A stretch of 64,000 nucleotides of DNA from contig NZ_CP095045.1 of assembly GCF_022919155.1 (NCBI RefSeq), forward strand, positions 124,001 to 188,000, written 5' to 3'. The notes under the pieces are model-generated. The model had not been told where the DNA came from. It saw only the letters and a program-made list of their open reading frames with translations, and made no database searches. The translations under genes and the position numbers were made by a program. How positions within the stretch are numbered: the first letter of the stretch is position 1; the number at the start of each line of letters is the position of its first letter. This document shows positions 1-9,141 of the stretch, in pieces. The DNA comes from Leucobacter allii. GTDB taxonomy: Bacteria; Actinomycetota; Actinomycetes; Actinomycetales; Microbacteriaceae.

Positions 1-140
1 GGGACATCGCCTCGGCCGCGTTCTTCCTGTGCACGGCGCAGGCGCGGTGGATCAGCGGACACGTGCTGCCCGTCGACGGCGGGGGGTTCGCGATCTCGAA
101 TCGCGGCCAGGCCGGTGGATCCGACGACGAGGAGGGCTGA
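1..140 (+). CDS. Short-chain dehydrogenase/reductase, C-terminal fragment
   Basis: Only the last 45 codons are inside the window (frame from base 3, stop at 138-140). They show the typical SDR end: a hydrophobic SAAFFLCTAQ helix, then WISGHVLPVDGGG, the glycine-rich strand that closes the Rossmann fold. An acidic tail (GGSDDEEG) follows. The downstream CoA ligase starts 1 nt after the stop, so the two are probably co-transcribed. Substrate cannot be inferred from this piece. Confidence 0.85.
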   Translation, partial: DIASAAFFLCTAQARWISGHVLPVDGGGFAISNRGQAGGSDDEEG

Positions 141-141
141 C

Positions 142-1482
142 ATGGCCGAGCACCCCCTGTGGGACCCGGAGCAGGACACGCTGCCGTGGGCGGAGCAGCG
201 GGAGCGGCAGTTGCGCGCATTCGACGGCATGGTGGAGCGCCTGCGGTCGCACTCCGTGTGGCGCGATCGACTCGCCTCCGTGTCCGGGACCATGACCGAC
301 CTCGGGCTGCTCGACGTCCCCTTCACCCGGAAGGACGAGCTGCGCGCCGCGCAGAGCGAGACGAGCGAGGCGCAGCCGCTCGGGGCGTTCCAGCTCGTCG
401 ACCGGCACGAGCTCGCGCAGATCACGAGTTCCTCGGGCACCACGGGCGCGCCGACCTACTTCGGCCTCACCCGCGAGGACCGCAGGCGCTGGGACCGCGC
501 CATCGCGAACGCTTACCGCACCGCGGGTGTCGGCCCGGGCGAGGTCGTCGCCCACACCACGGGGATGGCGATCGTCGCCGGGGGGCTGCCCTACGCCGAC
601 GGCATCCGCGAGGCCGGGGGAACCCTCGCGTGGATCGGCGGGCAGACCACGCCCCGGATGGCGATGGCGATGGAGCGGCTGCGGGTGAGCGTGCTCGTGG
701 CCACGGCCTCGTTCTCGGCGCACTTCGCGCAGCGCTGCGCCGAGGAGCTCGGACGGCCGGCGAGCGGGCTCTCGGTGCGCACCGTGATCGCCGGAGGCGA
801 GCCCGGGGCCGGGGTGCCGCACATCCGCCAGGGCATCATGGACGCCTGGGGGGCGACCCGCGTGAGCGAATTCATGGGCCTCGGAGACGTGCTCCCCGCG
901 CTCTGGGCGGAGTGCGCGGTCGGTCAGGGGATGCATTTCACCGCCGCACCGGACGTGCTCGTGGAACTCATCGATCCCGCGACCGAGGAGCGCGTGCCGT
1001 GGGAGCCCGGCGCGACGGGCGAGGCCGTGTACACGACGCTGCGGCGCGAGGCGTTCGCCGTGGTCCGTTTCCGCTCGGGCGATCAGCTCCAGGTGACGGG
1101 CGTCGCGTGCGCCTGCGGCCGGACCGCGCCGACCGTGCGCTGCGTCGGCCGCACGGACGACATGCTCATCTACAAGGCCATGAACGTCTACCCGTCGGCG
1201 ATCCGCGAGGTCGCGCTCGACGTCGCCGGGGCGGCGCTCACGGGGACGATGCGGATCCGCAAGGACACGGCGTCCCAGGTGCGCTTCGACGATCCGATCC
1301 CGCTGGAGGCGGAGCTGCGGCCGGGGCTCGACGCGTCGGGCGTCCGCGAGACGCTGCGGCGGGCGGAGGAGGAGATCCGACGCCGGCTCCGGGTGCGGGT
1401 CGGCATCGAGGCGCTCGCCGCGGGGCGGATCCCCGTCGGGGAGTACAAGAACGCGCTCACCTACGTGAAGGAGGGGTCATGA
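142..1482 (+). CDS. PaaK-like AMP-forming aryl-CoA ligase
   Basis: 446 aa, the length of the phenylacetate-CoA ligase (PaaK) family, which makes acyl-CoA from an aryl acid, ATP and CoA through an acyl-adenylate. The phosphate-binding loop SSSGTTGAP is at residues 96-104. Later come a CACGR cysteine pair and GRTDDMLIYKAMNVYPSAI, the hinge into the small C-terminal domain, as in PaaK. The ATG at 142 is preceded by GAGGAGGG. Its stop overlaps the thioredoxin start (ATGA). The setting beside aromatic-degradation genes suggests an aromatic or arylalkanoic acid, but the exact acid is not visible. Confidence 0.85.
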   Translation: MAEHPLWDPEQDTLPWAEQRERQLRAFDGMVERLRSHSVWRDRLASVSGTMTDLGLLDVPFTRKDELRAAQSETSEAQPLGAFQLVDRHELAQITSSSGTTGAPTYFGLTREDRRRWDRAIANAYRTAGVGPGEVVAHTTGMAIVAGGLPYADGIREAGGTLAWIGGQTTPRMAMAMERLRVSVLVATASFSAHFAQRCAEELGRPASGLSVRTVIAGGEPGAGVPHIRQGIMDAWGATRVSEFMGLGDVLPALWAECAVGQGMHFTAAPDVLVELIDPATEERVPWEPGATGEAVYTTLRREAFAVVRFRSGDQLQVTGVACACGRTAPTVRCVGRTDDMLIYKAMNVYPSAIREVALDVAGAALTGTMRIRKDTASQVRFDDPIPLEAELRPGLDASGVRETLRRAEEEIRRRLRVRVGIEALAAGRIPVGEYKNALTYVKEGS

Positions 1483-1814
1483 CGCTCGTGACCGATGTGA
1501 CCGACGCGACGTTCGCGGAGGCCGTGCTGCAGGCGGAGAAGCCCGTGATCGTCGATTTCTGGGCCGAGTGGTGCGGGCCGTGCCGACGCCTGTCGCCGGT
1601 GCTCGAGCAGCTCGCGGTGGAGTACGCGGATCGCGTCGACGTGGTCAAGGTGAACGTCGACGAGAACCGCGAGGTCGCCGGGCGCTACCGCATCATCTCG
1701 ATCCCGGCGGTCCTCGTCTTCGCGGGGGGCGAGGTCGCGGCGACGGTGCGCGGCGCGCAGCCGAAGCCCGTGCTCGAGCGGGAGTTCGCCCGCTTCCTCG
1801 GCGCCGAGGAGTGA
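1479..1814 (+). CDS. Thioredoxin
   Basis: 111 aa, a complete single-domain thioredoxin. The redox motif WCGPC is at residues 31-35 after the strand PVIVDFWAE, and the cis-proline loop is IISIPAV. It reduces protein disulfides in the cytoplasm. The ATG overlaps the stop of the upstream CoA ligase, so translation is coupled. A catabolic thioredoxin fused in transcription to a CoA ligase is unusual; most genomes keep trxA with thioredoxin reductase. It may protect a redox-sensitive enzyme of the pathway, which is inference. Confidence 0.93.
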   Translation: MTLVTDVTDATFAEAVLQAEKPVIVDFWAEWCGPCRRLSPVLEQLAVEYADRVDVVKVNVDENREVAGRYRIISIPAVLVFAGGEVAATVRGAQPKPVLEREFARFLGAEE

Positions 1815-1863
1815 CCGCCTCGATCCGGCTCGGTCGGGGATCGGGAGCGCCGCGATGCGGCTT

Positions 1864-1932
1864 CGGTCGGTGATGCGGCTTCGGTGAGCCGCCTGGGCGC
1901 CAGGCGGCTCACCGAAGCCGCATCACCGACCG
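1864..1932. terminator. 33-bp perfect inverted repeat between convergent genes
   Basis: Left arm 1864-1896 and right arm 1900-1932 are exact reverse complements, separated by GCG. It lies between the stops of the thioredoxin (+) and the dioxygenase (-), so it probably acts as a bidirectional terminator. There is no T-run on either side. The stem contains GATGCGGCTTCGGT, which is also repeated in direct orientation just upstream (from about 1853). Confidence 0.75.
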
Positions 1933-1950
1933 ATGGGGCGCGCCGCGGCC

Positions 1951-2901
1951 TCAGACCACCGGGGTGCCGTGCGTATGGAAACTCTCGATGGTCTTCATGC
2001 CCCAGGCCTGGCCCTTCTTGCGCTCCTCCTCGCTCCACTCGACGACCGGCTGATCCGGGTCGAGGAGCAGCCGGGCACCGGCGTTCGCGAACTCGATGCG
2101 GTTGCCGCCCGGTTCCCACACGTAGAGGAAGAACGTCTGGTTGATGGCGTGCTTGTGCGGCCCCGACTCGATGTGGATGCCGTTCTCGAGGAAGATGTCC
2201 GCCGCCTTCAGGATGTCCTCGCGCGTGTCGGGCGCGAACGCGATGTGGTGCAGGCGGTTGCCGTGCTTCGTCCAGTCGTCGCTGTAGACGACGTCGTACG
2301 ACTTCAGGCCGAAGTGGAACCACCACGCCGCGAACTTGCCGTTGTCGAGGCGGATGCGCTCGCTCTCGCGCATGCCGAGCGCGTCGGCGAGGAAGGCGCC
2401 GTTGGCCTCGACGTCCTTGCCGAGGTAGTTGATGTGGTCGAGGCGGCGCGCGTTGACGCCGCGGCCGGGGAACGCCGACGCCTGGTTCTTGAGCGCCGGG
2501 CGGTCCTCGTCGCCGGCGACGTAGCGCTCCGTCTCGTAGTAGATGGACATCGCGTGCCCGTCGGGGTCGCGGAAGGCGAAGGTCGGTCCGATGCCCACCT
2601 CGCCGTCCACCCAGCCCTCGCCGAGCCCGAGGCGCTCGATCGCGGCGACCCGGCGCTCGAGCGCCTCCTGGCTGGAGGTGCGGAACGAGGTCCGCCCCAC
2701 GCCCGCCGCCTCGGATGCGGTGAGCTTGATGGTGTACTGCTGGTACTCGTCCCAGGTGCGCAGGTAGGCGCTGTCGCCCTCCGTCGCCACCACGCGCATC
2801 GCGAGGAGGTCGCGGAAGAACCAGAGGCTCTCGTCGAACTTCGGGGTGAGCAGCTCGACGTTGCCGATGTGGGCGACGTCGAAGGCGGTGGAATCGGTCA
2901 T
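1951..2901 (-). CDS. Type I (VOC-fold) extradiol ring-cleavage dioxygenase
   Basis: 316 aa, the usual length for catechol 2,3-dioxygenase-type enzymes. Two vicinal-oxygen-chelate repeats are visible, N-terminal about 8-125 and C-terminal about 150-290. The Fe(II) triad falls in the second: H156 (LDHINYL), H219 (RLHHIAF) and E270 (NRIEFAN). It should cleave a catechol next to the hydroxyls with O2. It is the last gene of a minus-strand operon with galB, ligK and galD, 53 nt after galD. The ATG at 2901 follows AGAGAGGACC. Known gallate and protocatechuate 4,5-dioxygenases belong to the unrelated LigB fold, so the substrate is open. Confidence 0.88.
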   Translation of the reverse strand: MTDSTAFDVAHIGNVELLTPKFDESLWFFRDLLAMRVVATEGDSAYLRTWDEYQQYTIKLTASEAAGVGRTSFRTSSQEALERRVAAIERLGLGEGWVDGEVGIGPTFAFRDPDGHAMSIYYETERYVAGDEDRPALKNQASAFPGRGVNARRLDHINYLGKDVEANGAFLADALGMRESERIRLDNGKFAAWWFHFGLKSYDVVYSDDWTKHGNRLHHIAFAPDTREDILKAADIFLENGIHIESGPHKHAINQTFFLYVWEPGGNRIEFANAGARLLLDPDQPVVEWSEEERKKGQAWGMKTIESFHTHGTPVV

Positions 2902-2954
2902 GGTGCGGTCCTCTCTGACGGCGTGCGGTTCGGGTCGTGGAGTTCGAGTCTGGG

Positions 2955-4070
2955 TCACGGTCGCGGGCGGGGGAAGACCCGTCCGTCGAAGATCTTGCGG
3001 GCGGTGCGGAGGTTCGCCGAGTAGCTCGCGACGGGGCCGACGCCGGGGCGGTCCTCGACGAGCACGAGCGCGTCGAACACCCCGCCGGGGTGCTCCACGG
3101 GCACGCGGGCGCCCTCGGGGACCTCGGCGAGGGCGTGGCCGACGGTGTCGGGGATGCGGATGCCCGCGGCCACCGACGCGGCCATGAGCACGCCGATCGA
3201 GGGGTGGACCCGGTGCGGGATGAAGGCGCGGGTGGCGATCGCTCCGCCCGCGCGGGGCGGGGAGAGCAGGAACATCTTGGGGACGGTCTGCTCGGTCACG
3301 TCGCCGAGGCCCATGAGCGGTCCGGCGGCGAGTCGGATCGCCTCGAGCCGGGCGGTCAGCGCGCCGTCCGCCTCGAGCGCCTCGGGGGATTCCGCTCCGC
3401 TCAGCCCGAAGTCCGCGGCGTCGAGCAGCACGACGGGCATGCCTCCGTTCACGAGCGTGACGCGGGTGCCGAGGATCTCGTCGACGGCGCGGCCGCTCGG
3501 GAGCAGCGGCGCGGGATCCCCGGCGCCGCCCATCTCGATCTCGATCGGCGCGGCCGTCCCCGGCACGCCGTCGATGGCCTGGTCGCCGTCGTAGACGACG
3601 CGCCCGTCGCGGGTCGCGAAGCTCGCGGTCGCGGTGTCCCCCGTGTTGAGGAGCCGGATCCGGACCGCCGTCCGGCCCTCCTGCGGCCGCACGAGCCCGC
3701 GCTCCACCGCGAAGGGCCCGACGCCGGCGAGCAGATTGCCGCAGGTCTGGGCGTCGGACACGCGCGCCGTGTCGACCCCGACCTGGAGGAAGAGGTAGTC
3801 CACGTCGATGCCGGGCGTCTTCGACGGAGAGACGATGGCGACCTTGCTCGTGAGGGGGTGGGCGCCGCCGAGACCGTCGATCTGCCGCTCGTCGGGGCTT
3901 CCCATGACGCGCAGTACGAGCGCGTCGCGTTCCGCGGGCTCGGCCGGCAGGTCGTCCGCGAGGAAGTAGGCGCCCTTCGAGGTGCCGCCGCGCATGAGCA
4001 TGCACGGCAGCCCGTCGGTCGCGGGCTCGACGCCGCCCGCGACCGCGCCGCCCCGAGCGGTGGCGGTCAC
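2955..4070 (-). CDS. galD: 4-oxalomesaconate tautomerase (PrpF family)
   Basis: 371 aa; GalD of Pseudomonas and related PrpF-fold isomerases are of similar length. GalD converts the keto to the enol form of 4-oxalomesaconate after gallate cleavage. Family hallmarks are MRGGTSKGAYFL at residues 26-37, IDGLGGAHPLTSKVAIV, and the cysteine-containing loop DAQTCGNLLAGVGPFA. The GTG at 4070 overlaps the TGA of the preceding aldolase (GTGA), so expression is coupled. Together with the neighbouring GalB and GalC homologues this is better read as GalD than as the methylaconitate isomerase PrpF; no prpC or acnD is nearby. Confidence 0.85.
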   Translation of the reverse strand: MTATARGGAVAGGVEPATDGLPCMLMRGGTSKGAYFLADDLPAEPAERDALVLRVMGSPDERQIDGLGGAHPLTSKVAIVSPSKTPGIDVDYLFLQVGVDTARVSDAQTCGNLLAGVGPFAVERGLVRPQEGRTAVRIRLLNTGDTATASFATRDGRVVYDGDQAIDGVPGTAAPIEIEMGGAGDPAPLLPSGRAVDEILGTRVTLVNGGMPVVLLDAADFGLSGAESPEALEADGALTARLEAIRLAAGPLMGLGDVTEQTVPKMFLLSPPRAGGAIATRAFIPHRVHPSIGVLMAASVAAGIRIPDTVGHALAEVPEGARVPVEHPGGVFDALVLVEDRPGVGPVASYSANLRTARKIFDGRVFPRPRP

Positions 4071-4795
4071 CGCGGCCCGGCCTCCGCGTCAAGTTCTGCC
4101 TGCGAGACGTAGCGGACGCCGAGCTCCGCGAGCAGCGCTCGCAGCCCCTTGCGGTCGAGGCTCAGCTCGCCCGCGGCGTAGGCGTCGCGATCCGCCGCCT
4201 CCTTCGCGGTGCGCGCGTCCGCGGCCGCGAGCACCTCGGCGGCCCGCTCGCGCGGCACGCACACGACCCCGTCGTCGTCGGCGACGACGACGTCGCCCGG
4301 GCGCACGAGCGCGCCCTCGACGACGACCGGCACGTTGACGGATCCCGCCGTCGCCTTCACGGTGCCCTGCGCGTGCACCGATCCCGCCCAGGCCGGGAAG
4401 CCCAGTTCGCGCAGATCGGCGGTGTCGCGGACGCCGGTGGAGGTGACGAGTCCGTGCACGCCGCGCGCGCGCAGCGCCGTCGCGAACAGGTCTCCGAAGG
4501 CCCCGTCGCCCGACGGCGACGTCGTCGCGACGACGAGCACGTCGCCCGGGGCGCACTGCTCGACCGCCGCATGGATCATGAGATTGTCCCCCGGCCAGCA
4601 GAGCGCGGTGACGGCGGATCCCGCGATCCGCGCCCCGCGCTGGATCGGGGCGATCGCACGCCCGACGAGGCCCTGGCGGCCCATCGCCTCGTGCACCGTG
4701 GCCACGCCGTGCGCGCCGAGGCGGGCGACGATCTCGGCGTCGGCGCGCGCGATGTCCGTGACGACGACGCCGAGCCGCCCGGCCCCCGCGCTCAC
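4067..4795 (-). CDS. ligK: 4-carboxy-4-hydroxy-2-oxoadipate aldolase
   Basis: 242 aa, RraA-like fold, matching class II pyruvate aldolases (LigK/GalC/ProA) that split 4-carboxy-4-hydroxy-2-oxoadipate into pyruvate and oxaloacetate. The substrate and metal-binding pair R123-D124 sits in TSTGVRDTADLRELG, the same numbering as the Pseudomonas enzyme. The loop SPSGDGAFGDLFA precedes it. The GTG start at 4795 overlaps the galB stop (GTGA) and its own stop overlaps the galD start. The catalytic arginine argues against the non-catalytic RNase-regulator RraA. Confidence 0.9.
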   Translation of the reverse strand: MSAGAGRLGVVVTDIARADAEIVARLGAHGVATVHEAMGRQGLVGRAIAPIQRGARIAGSAVTALCWPGDNLMIHAAVEQCAPGDVLVVATTSPSGDGAFGDLFATALRARGVHGLVTSTGVRDTADLRELGFPAWAGSVHAQGTVKATAGSVNVPVVVEGALVRPGDVVVADDDGVVCVPRERAAEVLAAADARTAKEAADRDAYAAGELSLDRKGLRALLAELGVRYVSQAELDAEAGPR

Positions 4796-5547
4796 GCGAG
4801 CTCCCCGGTGACCTGCGGGAAGTAGCGCATGTAGGCCTCGCCCATGGTGTCGTGCGGCAGCCCGAGGTTCGGGCCGGCGTTGCGCTTCACCTGCACGCCG
4901 CGACGGATCGCGAGCTGCGTGTAGTACTCCCACATGTGCTTCTGCGCGGGCAGGCACTCCATGGCGGCGCGCTTGCGCGCGAACGCCTCAGTGATGTCGA
5001 GCAGCACGTTCGGCTTGAAGTCGCACTGCTCCGGCTGGTGCGGTTCGAAGAAGAAGACGGGGGGCGCGCCGATGATCTCCTCGCGGCTCGGGAAGCTGCC
5101 ATCGCTGTTCGCGACGCCGATGGCCTGAGCGAGCACGCGGGCCTGCAGCGCCATGCGCGCCGCGGCGGGGTGGTCGCCGTTGTACGGATCCGCGAGCGGA
5201 TGGGTGAGCACCACCGTCGGCTGCACCCTGCGGTACACGTCGACGAGTCGTGCGACCGCCTCGGGGGATTCGAGGAGCGGATAGTCGCCGAGGTCGAGGA
5301 ACTCGATGTCCGCGCCGAGCGCGGCAGCGGCGGCTTCGGCCTCGGCGCGGCGGATCTCCTTGATGTCGGCGAGGGATTTGCCGGCCAGCCACTGGCTCGC
5401 CGACTCGCCGCGCTCGCCGTAGGAGAGGCACACGACGGTCGCCCGCTCGCCCCGCAGCGCCGCCGCGGCGATCGCGCCGCCCGCGCGCCAGACGAAGTCG
5501 CCCGCGTGGGCGCTCACCACCAGAAGGGACGGAGTCGTTGCAGCCAT
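4792..5547 (-). CDS. galB: 4-oxalomesaconate hydratase, PIG-L family
   Basis: 251 aa PIG-L/LmbE fold protein. Like Pseudomonas GalB it has SAHAGDFVWRAGGAIA (H14, D17) in place of the usual HPDD zinc motif, plus a distal HPLADPYNGDH with H116 and H126. GalB hydrates 4-oxalomesaconate to 4-carboxy-4-hydroxy-2-oxoadipate and is unrelated to the LigJ hydratase of sphingomonads. First gene of the operon; the ATG at 5547 follows GAGAGGATCACAC. An upstream in-frame ATG at 5580 lacks a binding site. The intergenic region up to 5719 is shared with divergent ligM. Confidence 0.87.
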   Translation of the reverse strand: MAATTPSLLVVSAHAGDFVWRAGGAIAAAALRGERATVVCLSYGERGESASQWLAGKSLADIKEIRRAEAEAAAAALGADIEFLDLGDYPLLESPEAVARLVDVYRRVQPTVVLTHPLADPYNGDHPAAARMALQARVLAQAIGVANSDGSFPSREEIIGAPPVFFFEPHQPEQCDFKPNVLLDITEAFARKRAAMECLPAQKHMWEYYTQLAIRRGVQVKRNAGPNLGLPHDTMGEAYMRYFPQVTGELA

Positions 5548-5594
5548 GTGTGATCCTCTCAGTCGCCTCCAGCGAAGCACAGGGGAAATGATTC

Positions 5595-7122
<1,528 letters not shown>

Positions 7123-7150
7123 CCCGAGGGCGGACTCCGCGGGGGCGGGA

Positions 7151-7186
7151 CGGGGGCGGAACGGGGCGCATCCCGTTCCGCCCCCG
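7151..7186. terminator. 15-bp hairpin between convergent ligM and marR1
   Basis: Perfect stem 7151-7165 / 7172-7186 (CGGGGGCGGAACGGG and its complement) with loop GCGCAT. It lies 29 nt after the ligM stop and 8 nt from the marR1 stop, so it can end both transcripts. No strong T-run follows. Confidence 0.7.
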
Positions 7187-7193
7187 CGCGCGT

Positions 7194-7643
7194 TCAGGCC
7201 GCCGACGCCCGCCGCGGCTCGCCGCCGTCGAGCGCGTGCCGGCAGCGGCGCAGCAGGCTCGCGAACAGCTGCCGCTCCGACTCGTCGAGGTCGCCGAGCA
7301 GCTGCTCCTCGAGGCGATCCACCGAGGGGGACAGGCGGTCGATCGTGCGCTCGCCCTCGGGGGTGAGGAAGAGCAGCATCCGCCTGGCGTGCGCGGGATC
7401 CTGCTCGCGGCGCACGAGCCCCGCCTCCAGGAGGGGATCGACGGTCGCAGCCATGCTCTGCGCGCGCACGAAGGAGCGCCGTGCGAGTTCCGAGCTCGTG
7501 ATGCCGGGGCGATGCCTGAGCACCGTGAGCGCGGTGTACTGGCCGTACGTCATGCCGCCCTCGGCGCACGCCTCGATGAATCGCGGGCGCAGACCCATCT
7601 CGAGCTGCTTGATGAGATAGACGAAGCTGCCGGACTGTTCCAC
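7194..7643 (-). CDS. MarR-family regulator (MarR1)
   Basis: 149 aa winged-helix protein: dimer helix at the N-terminus (SGSFVYLIKQLEMGLRPRF), recognition region SSELARRSFVRAQSMAATVDPLLEAGLV, then the wing DPAHARRMLLFLTPEG. The GTG at 7643 is chosen because CGGAGGATCAC precedes it and it gives the normal MarR length. It is divergent from the MaoC operon. A perfect palindrome lies in the shared gap, and the same 17 nt recur before the importer at 12932, so MarR1 probably represses both. The ligand is likely an aromatic acid or its CoA thioester (family knowledge, not shown here). Confidence 0.9.
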   Translation of the reverse strand: MEQSGSFVYLIKQLEMGLRPRFIEACAEGGMTYGQYTALTVLRHRPGITSSELARRSFVRAQSMAATVDPLLEAGLVRREQDPAHARRMLLFLTPEGERTIDRLSPSVDRLEEQLLGDLDESERQLFASLLRRCRHALDGGEPRRASAA

Positions 7644-7703
7644 GTGATCCTCCGAGTCTTCCTTCCGCCCACAGTAATCGAGCACGGGGTGGTGGCCGAG
7701 TTT

Positions 7704-7721
7704 AGTTTCAGTTAAACTGAA
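7704..7721. promoter_or_regulatory. MarR1 operator, copy 1
   Basis: TTCAGTT-A-AACTGAA (7707-7721) is a perfect 15-bp palindrome. It is centred between marR1 (start 7643) and the MaoC gene (start 7772) and overlaps possible -10 hexamers on both strands (TAAACT at 7713-7718 forward and at 7699-7704 reverse). Bases 7704-7720 are identical to 12847-12863. Confidence 0.8.
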
Positions 7722-7771
7722 TCTACTCGGCAGTGAGGCCGAGTCCAGAACGACCAGCACTGGAGGCGAAG

Positions 7772-8236
7772 ATGCCCGAAGCGATCGCGCTGTCGATCCC
7801 CATCGAGGACCTGCCCGCATATACCGGACGCGCCTACGGGCCCTCCTCCTGGCTGGAGGTGAGGCAGCAGGACGTCGACGACTTCGCCCGGGTGACGGGC
7901 GATCGCAATCCCATCCACGTCGATCCCGAGGCCGCCGCGGCGACGCCCTTCGGCGGCACGATCGCCCACGGCCTGCTCACGCATTCGCTGGTCGTGCCGC
8001 TCATGGCCGAGGTCTTCGAGGTGACGGGTGCCTCGATGGGCATCAACTACGGGCTGAACCGGCTCCGCTTCCCCGCCCCCGTCCCCGTCGGCTCCCGCAT
8101 CCGCGTCTCGGGCGTCGTCGATGCCGTCGACGAGGTGGCCGGCGGGTACCAGATCGCGACGACGGTGACGTGGGAGCGCGAGGGCGGCGAGAAACCGGTC
8201 TGCGTCGCCGAGATGCTGCTGAGGTACCTCCGATGA
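7772..8236 (+). CDS. MaoC-like enoyl-CoA hydratase
   Basis: 154 aa hot-dog fold. The R-hydratase motif GDRNPIHVDPEAAAATPFGG, followed by IAHG, carries the catalytic Asp and His. It hydrates a trans-2-enoyl-CoA to the (R)-3-hydroxyacyl-CoA. First gene of a five-gene operon; the ATG at 7772 follows TGGAGGCGAAG, and an upstream in-frame ATG at 7733 falls close to the operator and lacks a binding site. The stop overlaps the next start (ATGA). Confidence 0.9.
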   Translation: MPEAIALSIPIEDLPAYTGRAYGPSSWLEVRQQDVDDFARVTGDRNPIHVDPEAAAATPFGGTIAHGLLTHSLVVPLMAEVFEVTGASMGINYGLNRLRFPAPVPVGSRIRVSGVVDAVDEVAGGYQIATTVTWEREGGEKPVCVAEMLLRYLR

Positions 8237-9141
8237 GCGGCGGGGAGCTCGCAGGCGCGTCCGCGATCGTCACCGGCGCGGGCCGGAGCCTCGGCCGCGC
8301 CTACGCGCTCGCGCTCGCCGCGGCGGGCGCGGCGGTGGTCGTCAACGACGTCGACGCGGCGTCGGCGGCGGACACCGTGGCCGAGATCGAGCGCGCCGGC
8401 GGACGCGCGACCGCAGTCGTCGCGCCCGTGGGGCCCAGCGAGACCGCCGACGCCCTGGTCTCCGCGGCGCTCGCGCACTTCGGGCGACTCGACGTGCTGG
8501 TCGCGAACGCCGGTGTGCTGCGCGATCGCGTGCTCTGGAAGATGGGGGACGACGATTTCGATGCGGTCGTGGCCACGCACCTGCGCGGCAGCTTCACCTG
8601 CGGCCGGGCCGCCGCCGCGGCCATGCGCGCCCAGGGCGAGGGCGGGCGCATCATCCTCATCGGCTCGCCCGCCGGGCAGTTCGGCAGCTTCGGGCAGAGC
8701 AACTACTCGGCGGTGAAGGCCGGACTCGTCGCGATGGCTCGCACGTGGTCGCTCGAGCTCGCCCGCGATCGGATCACGGCGAACGCCGTCATCCCGACGG
8801 CGCTCAGCCCCATGACCGCCACGATCCCGGCTTACGCGGAGCTCTACGAGCGATACACGGCGGGCGAGCCCGTGCCGGCGGAGTACCGCCGCGATCACGC
8901 CCTCGGCTCGCCCGAGGACGTCGCGCCGCTCATCGTGTGGCTGGCCTCTGCCGCGGCGGACGGCGTCACCGGGCAGGCGATCGGCATCGGCGGCGACCGG
9001 CTCACGCTCTACGCGCACCCGGACGAGGCCGCCGTCGCGCTGCGCGACGGCGGGTGGGACGCCGCGGGCATCGGCGAGGCCTGGGAGCGGGAGCTCTCGG
9101 CGCACGCGCAGCGCTCCGGCCCGAAGCAGCCGCTGGGGTGA
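8233..9141 (+). CDS. SDR dehydrogenase, 3-hydroxyacyl-CoA type
   Basis: 302 aa. The NAD(P)-binding turn TGAGRSLG is at 14-21, followed by ND at the end of strand 2, VANAGV in strand 4, and catalytic YSAVK preceded by the GSPAG serine. The length, and a C-terminal extension beyond the usual 250 aa, resemble the dehydrogenase part of multifunctional peroxisomal 17-beta-HSD type 4, which works with MaoC-type R-hydratases. With MaoC upstream it most likely oxidises the (R)-3-hydroxyacyl-CoA. Starts and stops overlap those of both neighbours. Confidence 0.85.
   Translation: MSGGELAGASAIVTGAGRSLGRAYALALAAAGAAVVVNDVDAASAADTVAEIERAGGRATAVVAPVGPSETADALVSAALAHFGRLDVLVANAGVLRDRVLWKMGDDDFDAVVATHLRGSFTCGRAAAAAMRAQGEGGRIILIGSPAGQFGSFGQSNYSAVKAGLVAMARTWSLELARDRITANAVIPTALSPMTATIPAYAELYERYTAGEPVPAEYRRDHALGSPEDVAPLIVWLASAAADGVTGQAIGIGGDRLTLYAHPDEAAVALRDGGWDAAGIGEAWERELSAHAQRSGPKQPLG

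Noticed and set aside
52..936. Long minus-strand and alternate-frame open frames over the PaaK-like gene and similar ones elsewhere
   Set aside because: Third-codon GC bias creates long shadow frames; their products are R/A/G/P/H-rich without domains, whereas the overlapping frames match known families.
2955..4070. Reading the PrpF-like gene as methylcitrate-pathway prpF
   Set aside because: No prpB, prpC or acnD nearby, while GalB and LigK homologues overlap it on both sides of the pathway.
4067..4795. LigK-like gene as the RNase E inhibitor RraA
   Set aside because: The catalytic R123-D124 pair is present and the gene overlaps galB and galD.
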